DNA of 64,000 bases, from positions 96,708 through 160,707 of the forward strand of contig CAZLTN010000001.1 of assembly GCA_964562455.1 (NCBI GenBank), read 5' to 3'. The notes under the pieces were generated by a model that had not been told where the DNA came from, made no database searches, and saw nothing but the letters and a program-made list of their open reading frames with translations. Positions 34,174-44,000 of the stretch are shown piece by piece (position 1 is the stretch's first letter; the number at the start of each line of letters is the position of its first letter). The position numbers and the translations under genes are program-made. This stretch comes from Ravibacter sp964562455 (GTDB lineage Bacteria; Bacteroidota; Bacteroidia; Cytophagales; Spirosomataceae).

Positions 34174-37100
34174 CTATTTCCGGACTACTCTGACCATGCT
34201 TCCGTCAAATGTGTATAGCATGTAAATTCCCGGAGGGTAATGGTACATGGAAAGCGTAAGCGTCGGCCTGTCGACGTCTATCTTTTGAAGCAGCATACCT
34301 GCTGTATTGATCAGTTGCAATTTCGTGCCGATGTATTCCGCACCGATTTCCACCGTTATCTTGTCGGTTGCCGGGTTGGGGTAAGCAAGTAACCGGCCGC
34401 CTTTCGGGGCTGCCACATTCACGATCCTGCTGTAACTGTGCGAGCCATCCAGGTCAACCTGGCGGATCCGGTAATAGAGAATCCCTGTCGCCCTGTCCGG
34501 GTCTGTCATTCGGTACTCGTGCAGGCCATCGCCCTGGCTGATGATAGTTGCCACTTTGGAGAAATTCCGGGCATCGGTGCTTCTTTCCACTTCGTACTGC
34601 AGGGCGCTTCTTTCATCCACCTTCCATTCGAGCGCTCCGTAATCTTGATCGTTTAGCCGCGCCGAAAATGCGATCCAACGGACGGGCAGGGGCGAACTGG
34701 TGGTTTTGACAAAGAAGCCGCTAAAGCCTGTTACATCAAAGCTTACTTCCCAGCGCTGCTCGTCCTGGTTCCAAACCACATCAAGGTTTGAGATAGTCTC
34801 CGCCGCACCGGGATAGGTATTGGGTTTCCCGGTGCCATCCGAGCTGACCCCGCCGCGCTTTTCGATCAGCACGACGGATACATCGCCCGTTGGTCCTGAA
34901 GGGAGGGGATTTGCCGGTTCGGTCTCATCGTTGAAGGCATCGAAATCGGCCTGGGTAAAGTAGAGGGTAACCCTTCCGGTAGCGCTTCCTGCATTGTCGG
35001 CGGGCGCGATTTCATAGTGGCGCCGCACGTATTGCGCAGGGTGCGGATCATCTTCTATCCATACCCGGACGGTGGTGCTGCCGGCGAGGTCGGTTGGCAG
35101 GCCGGTAGTAGTCACCGAGGCCAGCCAATCGTTACAGCCAAGGACATAGTCGGTAGTGCCATTCGGGACTTGCTCCCTTTCCAACTCGCCGGAAGTCCGG
35201 GCGACGCCTGGTCCGGTATAAGGCACTTCGAGACTTTCAAAAGCGCCCATATCTACGCGGTCGGCAAAGACGCGGGGTTGCCCGCCCAGGTCCAGTTGCG
35301 GCAGGTTTAAACCCGTAATATCCGGTGTGCCCGCGTTGATGGCTGGGGAACAGTATAACAAGGTATAATCGCCGGTAGCCGTATTGCTAAACCTCGGGTC
35401 GGTATCGGGGTGGAGATTGTGGTTGGCTGGCGCATAGTAATCCGGGTTACCGGCTTCGGACTGGTGCTGTACCAGGCTGTAGGCCGTGTTGTAAAGTTCG
35501 CCGAACACACCATTGCCCCATATGATAGAATTACGGACAACGGGTGTTCCGGCGCTGTTGTACCATTCGTTACCCCCGTATAACGCCGTATTTCCGTTGA
35601 TCGTGACATTGGTCACTGTGGGGGTAGAATTGGAGTTGAAAATTCCGCCGCCGTATTCAGCGGCGTTCCCGCTAATGGTCAGGTTGGTAAGCGCAGAGGA
35701 GGAGAATTCGTTATTAATCCCGCCCCCCATATAGGCTGAATTCCCGCTAATGGCCACAAGTGTTGTAGATGGAGAAGAGTTCCAGTCGCTGATACCACCA
35801 CCATAAATGGCTGAGTTCCCGTTAATATCAAGGTGGGTCAGTGTTGGGGAAGAAAACCAGTTATTGATACCACCGCCCCTGTTTCTCATCACATTCTCCT
35901 CATGTACCCGGGAATATTCCGCTAAATCGGCATTACCCCCAACAACAGCAAAACCATTGAGGGTTGCATTTCCCATGTCCCCGACAGAGAGCACCACGTT
36001 ATACGCGTTATCGGATTTGTCGTCCGGCAGGCCGATATTTCCCGAAAGCACCGTCTGCTCATGCAATGCCGTATTGTAGGGCAGATAACGCTCATCGGAT
36101 AACTCCCTTACGCCCTCCTCAGGGGCAAAGCCGCCGTAGAGCTGCACATTTTTAACCATCACAAAGCTGTTATGCCTGTTGCCGTCAATAGTATAGCTAT
36201 TGTCGGCGGCGTGATATAGCGGCTTGTAGGTGCCTTTGGCCACAAAGATCTTCAGAGGATCTCCGGTTGTATGGTTATTCAGCGTCCTGGCGTACCGGAG
36301 CGCATCGGCCAGTTCGACTATGGCGTTGCTCCAGCTACTGCCGGAGCCATCGCTGCCACTCACATTCTGATCTACATATAGGATATTGCCGGGACCGGGT
36401 GTAATAGTGATAACCGGAGCATCCTGGTTTTCGTAAGCGCCCAGGTCGATGGCCGCACCCCATAGCCTTGGATTGTCGTCCAGGTCTTTCGCACCTGACA
36501 AATCGCCATAGGCATTATTGCTTCCCAAGTTGATCGCCGGGCTGGAAAGAGAAAGGCGATAATCCGAGCCACCAGGGTTCACAAACAGCGGATCCGGTCC
36601 CCCGATGATATTGTGACTGCTTGCAGGATCCAGATCGCCGTAATATTCCAAATAACCATTGTTCGATATGATGCTGTTATAAATAAGCGCCGAAGAGGAG
36701 TTATTGAAAATCCCGCCCCCCTCGAGAAAGGCTGAATTGTCGCTGATTGTTACGTTGATCAAAGTAGGTAAAGAGCCGTTACCATTATAGATCCCTCCCC
36801 CGCCAAAACTGTCATTACTTGAAGAATTGCCGTAGATAAGTACGTTAGTTAATACGGGAGAAGAATTGTCGTTGGAAATACCACCGCCGAAACCCGCGTT
36901 GTTTCCGCTTATCGTCACGTTAACCAAAGAAGGAGAAGAATCCCGGCTATATATACCGCCGCCTTCACCGGTAGAAGAATTACCGGAAATCGTGACACCG
37001 GTCAACACCGGCGACGCATTTTCATTATAGATCCCGCCGCCTTTGGACGTCGTCGAATTGCCCGAAATGGAGACATTGATCAAGGTTGGGGTTCCATCAC

Positions 37101-38742
37101 TGTTATACATACCGCCACCTTCGCCGGTACTGATATTTTCTGTAATCACCAGGTTATTCAGTCTGGGGGACGCATAAATGTTGACCATTCCGCTGGCGTA
37201 AGTGAAGTTTCCTTTTGTAATGGTGAATCCATCCAGGATGGCAGAGGCCAGTAACGGCTCGCTTACTTCAAATTCATTGTTGACCACTATTCGTTCATTA
37301 TTGCCGTGCAGGATAGTCGGATTTGCTTCCCAATCCCGCTCGTTCATCCCGGCATCATCGTCGTCATCCGGAAAGCCTCCATAGATTGCGACTCCGTTCT
37401 TCATTTTCAGGCCGTCTCCCGCGGGGTAGTAGGTACCTTTGGCTACCCACACCTGTTCCGCTCCGGGAGAATTGACGGCAGCCTGGATATCGCCCATGGC
37501 GTCGGCCCAGGAAGACCCGTCGCCCGTACCTTCTACTTTTACATACAGGATCGGCGGGCCTTGCTGAACGAAAACAGGTGTGGTACTCCTGATATATTTA
37601 AGGTCTTTGTTAGCGAAATCGTAGTAGCTGATGGCCGGTGTACCGTTGACCTCTGCCAGGGACGTCCTGCGGTATTCAAAGCCCGTCAGTGCAATGGTTG
37701 CATTCATTACGTCCAATACCTGCGGCGCCGTCCATGCACCGCTGCCTTCCGCATCGCTTCCCCGCACAAACCTTAGTTCGACAGAACTGCTTTTCCGCGT
37801 CAGGTAGCTGATAACCGGAACACCATTTATGAATGCCAGTGAAGTGCCGAATCCCGTATCATCTCCGGAGTCCAGCGTCAGCGGGGTACCCCAGGAAGAA
37901 CCAGCCGCGTCGTTGGCGCGGACATACCTGAGATTATTGTTCGTCCAGTTCTGATAGGCAATTGCCGGTTTTCCATCTACAATAAACATAGATGCAAAGC
38001 GCCCGTTATTACCATCCGTATCCACCACCTGCGGTGCAGGCCATTCGGTCCCGGAAGCATCATTGGCCCTGATATACATGAGCTCTCCCGATGCTGTATT
38101 GTAATAGGCTACTGCAGGGCGCCCATCTACCACCAGCAGTGTACTATACCGCCCTCTTGAATCTGAAGATGCACCGTTATCCAGGGTGACCGGCGTACCC
38201 CAGGCAGTTCCCCCGGCATCGGTAGCGCGTACATATACCAGGTCGTAGTTGATCGGATCATAGAAGCTGACAGCGGGGAACCCGCCGACAACAGCAAGCG
38301 ACATTTCCATGGTTGCTCTGCTGGCTATGGTACTCGTAGGATCGGCCCACGCATCGCCGTCGGCATGGCTGGCTCTTTTGAGCCTGATCGCAGTAGTTAC
38401 GTTCGTGTTAAATGCAAGCATGGGGTTCCCTGTTCCCGCGGATAAATTCGAGAGGCTGACAGGGCTGGAATGGCTGATAGTGTTCACAAGCACGGGGGCG
38501 GCCGACCATCCTGCTCCCGAAGGATCCTCCGATCTTATATAGTAAAAGCCCCCGGTTTTCGCATGATAGCTGATGGCCGGTTTTCCATTAATCACACACA
38601 GGGAATTGTTTTCCCCGACATCGTTGACTGTCACGCTGTGCTGGCTGCGTACCGTCTGTGGAGTACCTGTAAAGGATTGAGCCCCGGCAGAAAATGCTAC
38701 CAGGCAAAAGCTTATCAGGAAAGAAATAGAAAAAAATCTCAT
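34174..38742 (-). CDS. Giant T9SS-secreted protein: propeller plus two beta-helices
   Basis: A protein of 1522 residues from ATG 38742 (MRFFSISFLISFCLVAFSAGAQ signal). Residues about 25-370 contain seven or so repeats of the type VVDGRPAVAYYNTASGELMY, each with Ala-Ile-Ser-Tyr/Ala-Tyr-Tyr and WGTP strands, suggesting a propeller. Two right-handed beta-helix modules follow, each opening with ILYV...GSSWADA and rich in SISGNSTTSKGGGIYNE-like rungs. The end holds a linker (LYYRIRQVDLDGSHSYSRIV) and the type A T9SS sorting domain (LLAYPNPATDKITVEIG to MVRVVRK). It should be secreted to the cell surface as an adhesin or polysaccharide-binding/lyase-like protein; no catalytic residues are assigned. 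Confidence 0.82.
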   Translation of the reverse strand: MRFFSISFLISFCLVAFSAGAQSFTGTPQTVRSQHSVTVNDVGENNSLCVINGKPAISYHAKTGGFYYIRSEDPSGAGWSAAPVLVNTISHSSPVSLSNLSAGTGNPMLAFNTNVTTAIRLKRASHADGDAWADPTSTIASRATMEMSLAVVGGFPAVSFYDPINYDLVYVRATDAGGTAWGTPVTLDNGASSDSRGRYSTLLVVDGRPAVAYYNTASGELMYIRANDASGTEWPAPQVVDTDGNNGRFASMFIVDGKPAIAYQNWTNNNLRYVRANDAAGSSWGTPLTLDSGDDTGFGTSLAFINGVPVISYLTRKSSSVELRFVRGSDAEGSGAWTAPQVLDVMNATIALTGFEYRRTSLAEVNGTPAISYYDFANKDLKYIRSTTPVFVQQGPPILYVKVEGTGDGSSWADAMGDIQAAVNSPGAEQVWVAKGTYYPAGDGLKMKNGVAIYGGFPDDDDDAGMNERDWEANPTILHGNNERIVVNNEFEVSEPLLASAILDGFTITKGNFTYASGMVNIYASPRLNNLVITENISTGEGGGMYNSDGTPTLINVSISGNSTTSKGGGIYNENASPVLTGVTISGNSSTGEGGGIYSRDSSPSLVNVTISGNNAGFGGGISNDNSSPVLTNVLIYGNSSSNDSFGGGGIYNGNGSLPTLINVTISDNSAFLEGGGIFNNSSSALIYNSIISNNGYLEYYGDLDPASSHNIIGGPDPLFVNPGGSDYRLSLSSPAINLGSNNAYGDLSGAKDLDDNPRLWGAAIDLGAYENQDAPVITITPGPGNILYVDQNVSGSDGSGSSWSNAIVELADALRYARTLNNHTTGDPLKIFVAKGTYKPLYHAADNSYTIDGNRHNSFVMVKNVQLYGGFAPEEGVRELSDERYLPYNTALHEQTVLSGNIGLPDDKSDNAYNVVLSVGDMGNATLNGFAVVGGNADLAEYSRVHEENVMRNRGGGINNWFSSPTLTHLDINGNSAIYGGGISDWNSSPSTTLVAISGNSAYMGGGINNEFSSSALTNLTISGNAAEYGGGIFNSNSTPTVTNVTINGNTALYGGNEWYNSAGTPVVRNSIIWGNGVFGELYNTAYSLVQHQSEAGNPDYYAPANHNLHPDTDPRFSNTATGDYTLLYCSPAINAGTPDITGLNLPQLDLGGQPRVFADRVDMGAFESLEVPYTGPGVARTSGELEREQVPNGTTDYVLGCNDWLASVTTTGLPTDLAGSTTVRVWIEDDPHPAQYVRRHYEIAPADNAGSATGRVTLYFTQADFDAFNDETEPANPLPSGPTGDVSVVLIEKRGGVSSDGTGKPNTYPGAAETISNLDVVWNQDEQRWEVSFDVTGFSGFFVKTTSSPLPVRWIAFSARLNDQDYGALEWKVDERSALQYEVERSTDARNFSKVATIISQGDGLHEYRMTDPDRATGILYYRIRQVDLDGSHSYSRIVNVAAPKGGRLLAYPNPATDKITVEIGAEYIGTKLQLINTAGMLLQKIDVDRPTLTLSMYHYPPGIYMLYTFDGSMVRVVRK

Positions 38743-38827
38743 AATAGATGTACAATTATATTGGAGGGAATATCTGGTCAAATCGCTTTTCAGGTATTAA
38801 ATGGATTACAGGCCGGAGTCGGGCGGA

Positions 38828-40852
38828 TCATTCGATCAGCAGCTTCAGTACCCGCTGTCTGCTTACACCTTGTACCTGCACATGATACATCCCGGAAGGG
38901 AGATCGCTTGTTTCCATATAGTATTTTCCGCTCCGGCCGGTTATCCCGACCGGGACTTCCCGGCCCAGCCCGTCGAATATCCTGATGGCCGGAACTTCCC
39001 GGCCATCTGCAGTTTCAAGGATCACTGTCCCTTTTGCCGCCGGGTTTGGGTGGAGCTTGTCCCGGGGAGCAGTATTTTCAAAGTTTTTTAGCGAAACGGA
39101 GCAGATTTCGGAATAAGCGTACGTACCGTCGAAGTCCGTCATTTTTAAACGGTAATAGTTGAAAGCGGCCGCCGCTGCGGTGGATAGTTGAAAGTGGAAA
39201 GTTGAAAGTTGAGAGCGGCCGTCAGTGCGGTTGAAGGTGGAAAATAAGAGGTCGTCGGTGAAGGTATAGCCGCCACTGCCTTTTGCTGCTACGGTGCCGA
39301 GAGTCTGCCAGGTGCGGGCATCGGCGCTGCGCTGTACATCGAAATGCGACGCATTCACCTCTCCGGTCGTTTGCCAGGAAAGCCAAACCGTATTCTCCTG
39401 ACCGCGTGCTTTGAAGAATACCAGCTTCACAGGCAGTTCTCCTTCCTGGAACTCATAGGCCCCCATATCGATGGCTGCGCCCGACAGCCTTGGTTTGCCG
39501 GCGAGGTCTTCCGCACCGGCGGGCGCCCCGTAATCGTCATTGCTGCCTGCATCGACTGCCGGGCTAAGAGTTGACAGGCGATAGGAGCCGGTAAACAAAG
39601 GGTCGGTACCGGGCGGAAGATTTTGATTGACCGGTAAGTAATAATCCGGGTTGTCGGCTTCTGTCTGGTCCTGAACGAGACTGTATCTGGTGTCGCTCAA
39701 TTGCCCCGATACGCCGTTCCCCCAGATAATCGAGTTCCGGACTACGCAGGAGGCATTGTAATCCCTGTACCATTCTGCTCCGTTATCTGTAGCCGTGTTG
39801 CCGCTGATAGTCACGTTGGTCAGCTTTCCTGTATTTGGGGAAACAATAAAAACTCCTCCTCCCTGGTTGCTATTGTTGCCGGTGACGAGCACATCGGTCA
39901 ATTCCATATAGTGTGAATTGTTATAAATTCCCCCGCCAAACCGGCTTGAGGTGTTGCCTGATATGATCACGCTGCGCAGTTTGGCAGAACGTCCGGAATA
40001 GAGGAAGACTCCGCCGCCGTCCCCGCCGCCGACTTGATTGTCGGTAATGGCTACATTTGACAGCTCCAGGGTCGTGTTGGTAATGCTGGTAATCCCTCCT
40101 CCTCCGCTTCCGGCTTTGTTACCGGTAACGGATACATCGGTCATCCTGGCGGAAGAATACATATAAAGGGCGATCCCGCCGCCGGTCGAACCGGCACTGT
40201 TACGACGCACAACCAGGTTGTCGAGTATAAGGGAAGCGTATCCGTTTATAAAAATCCCCCCGGCCCAGTGCCTCAAAAGAGATTGTCCGTTTACCATGAT
40301 ATTATTCTCGCCGTCTGCATTTCCCCCCTCAATAGTAAAGCCGTCGAGCCCTGCCTGCCCGGCATCGCCCGCGCTGATCACTACGTGGTAGGCATTGTCG
40401 CTGTTGTTTGCAAAATCCGGCCCGTCATTTCCCTCAAGGTCGCCGCTTAGGATAGTCTCGCTGCCGGGGTCCGCCAGATCACGGTCCGTGATATCGTCTT
40501 CGGTCCCGTCGCCGCTAAAGCCGCCGTACAGGCGGACATCCTTTACCATCACAAAGGCATTGTCCCGTATGTCGGCGGTAGGAATGTCGGCGGCATTATG
40601 CGCAGGAGTATAGACGCCTTTCGCTATCCATATCTGCTTTACGGTTCCCGGAGATACAGAATTGAGTGTTTTAGCCATTTGCAACGCATCGGCTACATTA
40701 CCGAGTGCGTCGGCCCAGCTGCTGCCGCTGCCTGCTGCGTTTTTCTTTACATAAATAATACCATCCGGGTCAGGGCCGGCCAGCGTCCCGGCGGCCGGAA
40801 TAAGTAAAAGCAGTACAGTGCAAAAAGAAAGAAAGCGGTACGGAAGTGTCAT
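38828..40852 (-). CDS. T9SS-secreted right-handed beta-helix protein
   Basis: A protein of 674 residues with a signal peptide (MTLPYRFLSFCTVLLLLIPA). The beta-helix opens IIYVKKNAAGSGSSWADALG and has GGG-rich rungs such as VTGNKAGSGGGGITSI, resembling the second helix module of the 34174 protein. The linker contains an abnormal stretch, STFNRTDGRSQLSTFHFQLS, encoded by heptamer repeats, just before the conserved FNYYRLKMTDFDGTYAYSEI. The T9SS sorting domain follows (DKLHPNPAAKGTVILETADG to VLKLLIE). Probably exposed on the surface. It lies 85 bp ahead of the 34174 gene and may share its transcript. Confidence 0.82.
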   Translation of the reverse strand: MTLPYRFLSFCTVLLLLIPAAGTLAGPDPDGIIYVKKNAAGSGSSWADALGNVADALQMAKTLNSVSPGTVKQIWIAKGVYTPAHNAADIPTADIRDNAFVMVKDVRLYGGFSGDGTEDDITDRDLADPGSETILSGDLEGNDGPDFANNSDNAYHVVISAGDAGQAGLDGFTIEGGNADGENNIMVNGQSLLRHWAGGIFINGYASLILDNLVVRRNSAGSTGGGIALYMYSSARMTDVSVTGNKAGSGGGGITSITNTTLELSNVAITDNQVGGGDGGGVFLYSGRSAKLRSVIISGNTSSRFGGGIYNNSHYMELTDVLVTGNNSNQGGGVFIVSPNTGKLTNVTISGNTATDNGAEWYRDYNASCVVRNSIIWGNGVSGQLSDTRYSLVQDQTEADNPDYYLPVNQNLPPGTDPLFTGSYRLSTLSPAVDAGSNDDYGAPAGAEDLAGKPRLSGAAIDMGAYEFQEGELPVKLVFFKARGQENTVWLSWQTTGEVNASHFDVQRSADARTWQTLGTVAAKGSGGYTFTDDLLFSTFNRTDGRSQLSTFHFQLSTAAAAAFNYYRLKMTDFDGTYAYSEICSVSLKNFENTAPRDKLHPNPAAKGTVILETADGREVPAIRIFDGLGREVPVGITGRSGKYYMETSDLPSGMYHVQVQGVSRQRVLKLLIE
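39158..39239. repeat. In-frame heptamer/GC-block insert inside the T9SS gene
   Basis: gttgaaa at 39158, then gcggccgccgctgcggt, four heptamers (gttgaaa, gtggaaa, gttgaaa, gttgaga; 39187-39214), then gcggccgtcagtgcggt and a gttgaag. It lies immediately before the codons for NYYRLK, the same position as the array at 33986-34034. It encodes Ser-Gln-Leu-Ser-Thr-type residues absent from the matching linker of the other two intact T9SS proteins. Confidence 0.8.
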
Positions 40853-40986
40853 AAGGTTGTGCTATAAGGACATTTATTCTTTACCCCAAAGCACGTTTCC
40901 AGGCATGAAACGGATTGTCAGCCTGGTTGCAGATTGTGTTGCTGATGTTGCAGGAAGCTGGAAATTGTGGTTAGTTTCATTGGCAG

Positions 40987-41059
40987 AGACGCAGGGCCCT
41001 GCGTCTGTACATCGCAGGGTGATGAAAATTGTGGTAAAGACGCAGGGCCCTGTGTCTTT
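40987..41059. repeat. Pair of gacgcaggg palindromes after the hybrid regulator gene
   Basis: agacgcagggccctgcgtct (40987-41006) is a perfect 20-bp palindrome. A second, 24-bp copy (41036-41059) with one mismatch has the half aaagacgcaggg. Both are preceded by aaattgtggt, so a larger unit is duplicated. The second touches the stop codon of the hybrid regulator (41058-41060). REP-like intergenic elements are the likely nature; a transcript-end role is possible. Confidence 0.8.
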
Positions 41060-44000
41060 ACTGCTTCCCGTATTCGGTCGGCGTCATGCCGAATTGCTCC
41101 CGGAAGCATTTGCTGAAGTAGGATAGATTGTCGAAGCCGACCTTATAGGCGGTTTCCGAGATCATGGTGCCATTACCCAGGAATTGAGCAGCCCGTTTCA
41201 TACGGTAAGAACGTATAAGATCGTTCGGCGGAAGACCGGTCAGGCTTTTGATCTTGCGGAACAATGTGGTTCGATGCATACCGAGCGCCTGCGTCAGCTC
41301 ATTTACATCGTAGGCCGTATCGTCCAGGTTGGCTTCCAGGAACCCGTAGATCTTTTTAATAAACGGATCGGAAATTTCGTCTGCGATACTATCCGGGGAT
41401 GCCGGTAGCGCGCCGATCTGAGATTTCAGCCACACGCTGTATTTCCGCTGCTGCTCGAGGAGGTTGGCAATCTGTAACCTCAGCTCATCGGGGTGGAAAG
41501 GCTTGGTCAGGTAGTGATCCGCTCCCTGCGAAAGCCCTTCCAGGCGACTGCCCTGCGATACTTTTGCAGTCAGCAGGATGACCGGGATATGCGAAGTCCG
41601 CAGGTCTGTCTTCAATTGATGGCAAAGGGTATAGCCATCCATTACAGGCATCAGCACATCGCTGATGATGATATCGGGCATGAGCGCAACTGCCATTTCG
41701 AAACCTTCCTGCCCGTTAAAAGCCTGTTCCACCCGGTAATGATCGGGAAGGGAGTCGGCTATAAAATCAGAAAGCTCTTTATTGTCTTCTACAAGCAATA
41801 TTACCGGGGACGTCACCATAGCAAAGCCTTCGGAGCCCGGATCATTCATAAAGCCGTTTGCAGGCTGGAGATCAGTTTGCGAAAGCCGTTCCGCCTGTTC
41901 TTTTTCTCCGGCAGCCTCGAAAGGCAGGAATACTATAAAGGCCGAGCCTTTGTTTACCTTACTTTTCACCCGGATATAACCACCCATAAAAGCCGTCAGC
42001 TCCTTTACCAGCGCCAGCCCGATACCGCTCCCCTCCTGCTCCCTGGTAGCCGAGTCGTCAAGCTGGTAAAACCGGTTGAATATATGGGTAAGCTTGTTTT
42101 CCGGGATTCCCTTGCCGGTATCGGATACTTCGAGGCTGATTCCCCCGTCTGCAGTCACGAGGGCTACCCTGACGCTACCTCCGTTCCCGGTAAATTTGAC
42201 AGCATTGGCGACCAGGTTATAAACAATACTTTCCAGCTTGGGCGCATCGAACCAGTATTGCTGTTCTCCAAGCGCCGAACGAAACTCCAGCGAGATGTTT
42301 TTCCCGGCGGCCTGATCCCGGAAAGAATCCGTCAGTTGCCTTACAAAACCGGTAAGGCAGCCCAACCGGCGGTGCGTTTCCATCGTACCGGCCTCAATCT
42401 TGGAAAGCTCCAGCAACTGGTTGACCAATTGCAGCAGTTGATTGGCGTTTCTTTCGATAAGCGCTAACCTGAACTCATTTTTCTGCCACTCAGTCGGCGC
42501 ATTTGCTGCTTTTCTAAGCTGTTGCACAGGGGAAAGGATCAGCGTCAGCGGCGTACGGAATTCATGGGTGATATTGGTAAAAAAGCGTGTTTTAAGCTCG
42601 TCGACTTTCCTCAGGTGTATGGCTTCCTTTTGTTCGAGATACAGCTTCACCGCGCCGTAGATCACGCCCAGCGCCGCCAGTATGTACGCGGCATAGGCCC
42701 ACCAGGTGGCCCACCAGGGCGACGCGATGCGGAAAGTCAGCACGCGCTCGTGCATGCTCCATTTACCCGATGTATTGGAAGCATTTAACCTCAGCTTGTA
42801 ATCACCCGGTCCCAGGTTGGTATAGACCGCTTCGGGCCGGCCCGAGACTACCCAATCGTGGTTCACCCCTTCAAGCAAATAACGGAACCGCATCTTTCCC
42901 GGGTTGTTGAATTGTAATCCCGCAAACTCTACCGTGATGAAGTTCTGGTTTGATCCAAGCTCGAGATGCTCTGCCAGGTGGACCGGAAGCGCATCAGCAT
43001 GTAAAATGCCGTTCTCCTGCAGCGGCTCATTATTGATCTGAATACTGATAATTTCAGTACGGGGATCAAAAGCATCCTCTGTAACCTGGTTCGGGTAGAA
43101 GGCCGTAACCCCCTCCAGTCCTCCCAGGATAACACGGTCGTCGGGCAGATGGAGAAAATGAAACCGGTTAAATTCGTCGGCCTGCAGGCCGTCTGCACGC
43201 GTATAGGTTTTAGTCTCAAAGGTCTTGCGATGCATACTGCACACACCCTTATTAGTCGCCAGCCACAGGTAGTCGCCGGCATCGGGTATGGCGGCATAGA
43301 CGACATTATTCGGAAGGCCGTTTTCTTCTGTGAACCGTCGCGACCGGCCCGTTCTTTTGTCAAACAGGCACAGCCCGTTCCCGAAAGTACCGATCCAGAG
43401 CACATTGTCGTCGCCGGGATCGGCAAAAATACAAAACAGGGCATCGCTGCTGAGTGTCGATACGTCCCGGGAATTGTGCGTATATCTTTTTATCTGTCCC
43501 GTCATACGGTTTACCCTGAACAGGCCATGCGTGTTGGTAATGACCCACAAATCCTGGTCGTCGACTACAAACTGCAGCAGGCGCATATAACCCGTCCGGT
43601 CGCCTGTAAGCCGGAGCAGGTCGAGGTTGAAGGGAAATCTTTTCCAGTTGCCGGTTGTTTCATCGTACCATGCAGCCATGTTGTCGTACAGCACCCATAT
43701 CTTACCGTCGGGATCGGTCGCCAATGGAACGGGAGGAGCCGGCTCATAGCTTTGGATCGGGAAGAGGAACGGGATTTTATCCAGCCGGCGGGTCCCCGGA
43801 TCCCAGCGGTAAAAGGGTGTAAACCCTGTGTTGAACCAGGTCCTGCCTTTCCTGTCATTGGTGGTCCTGAAATAATAGGGCGATGTTTTGGGAGAGAGCT
43901 GCGGCATCTGCGCCGGATCGATGCCCAGGAATTTCGAAAGCAGGTCGGTATGAAATTTCCTATCGAATGCCTCCGCCCGGAAATTGCCGGCCATCAGGTT

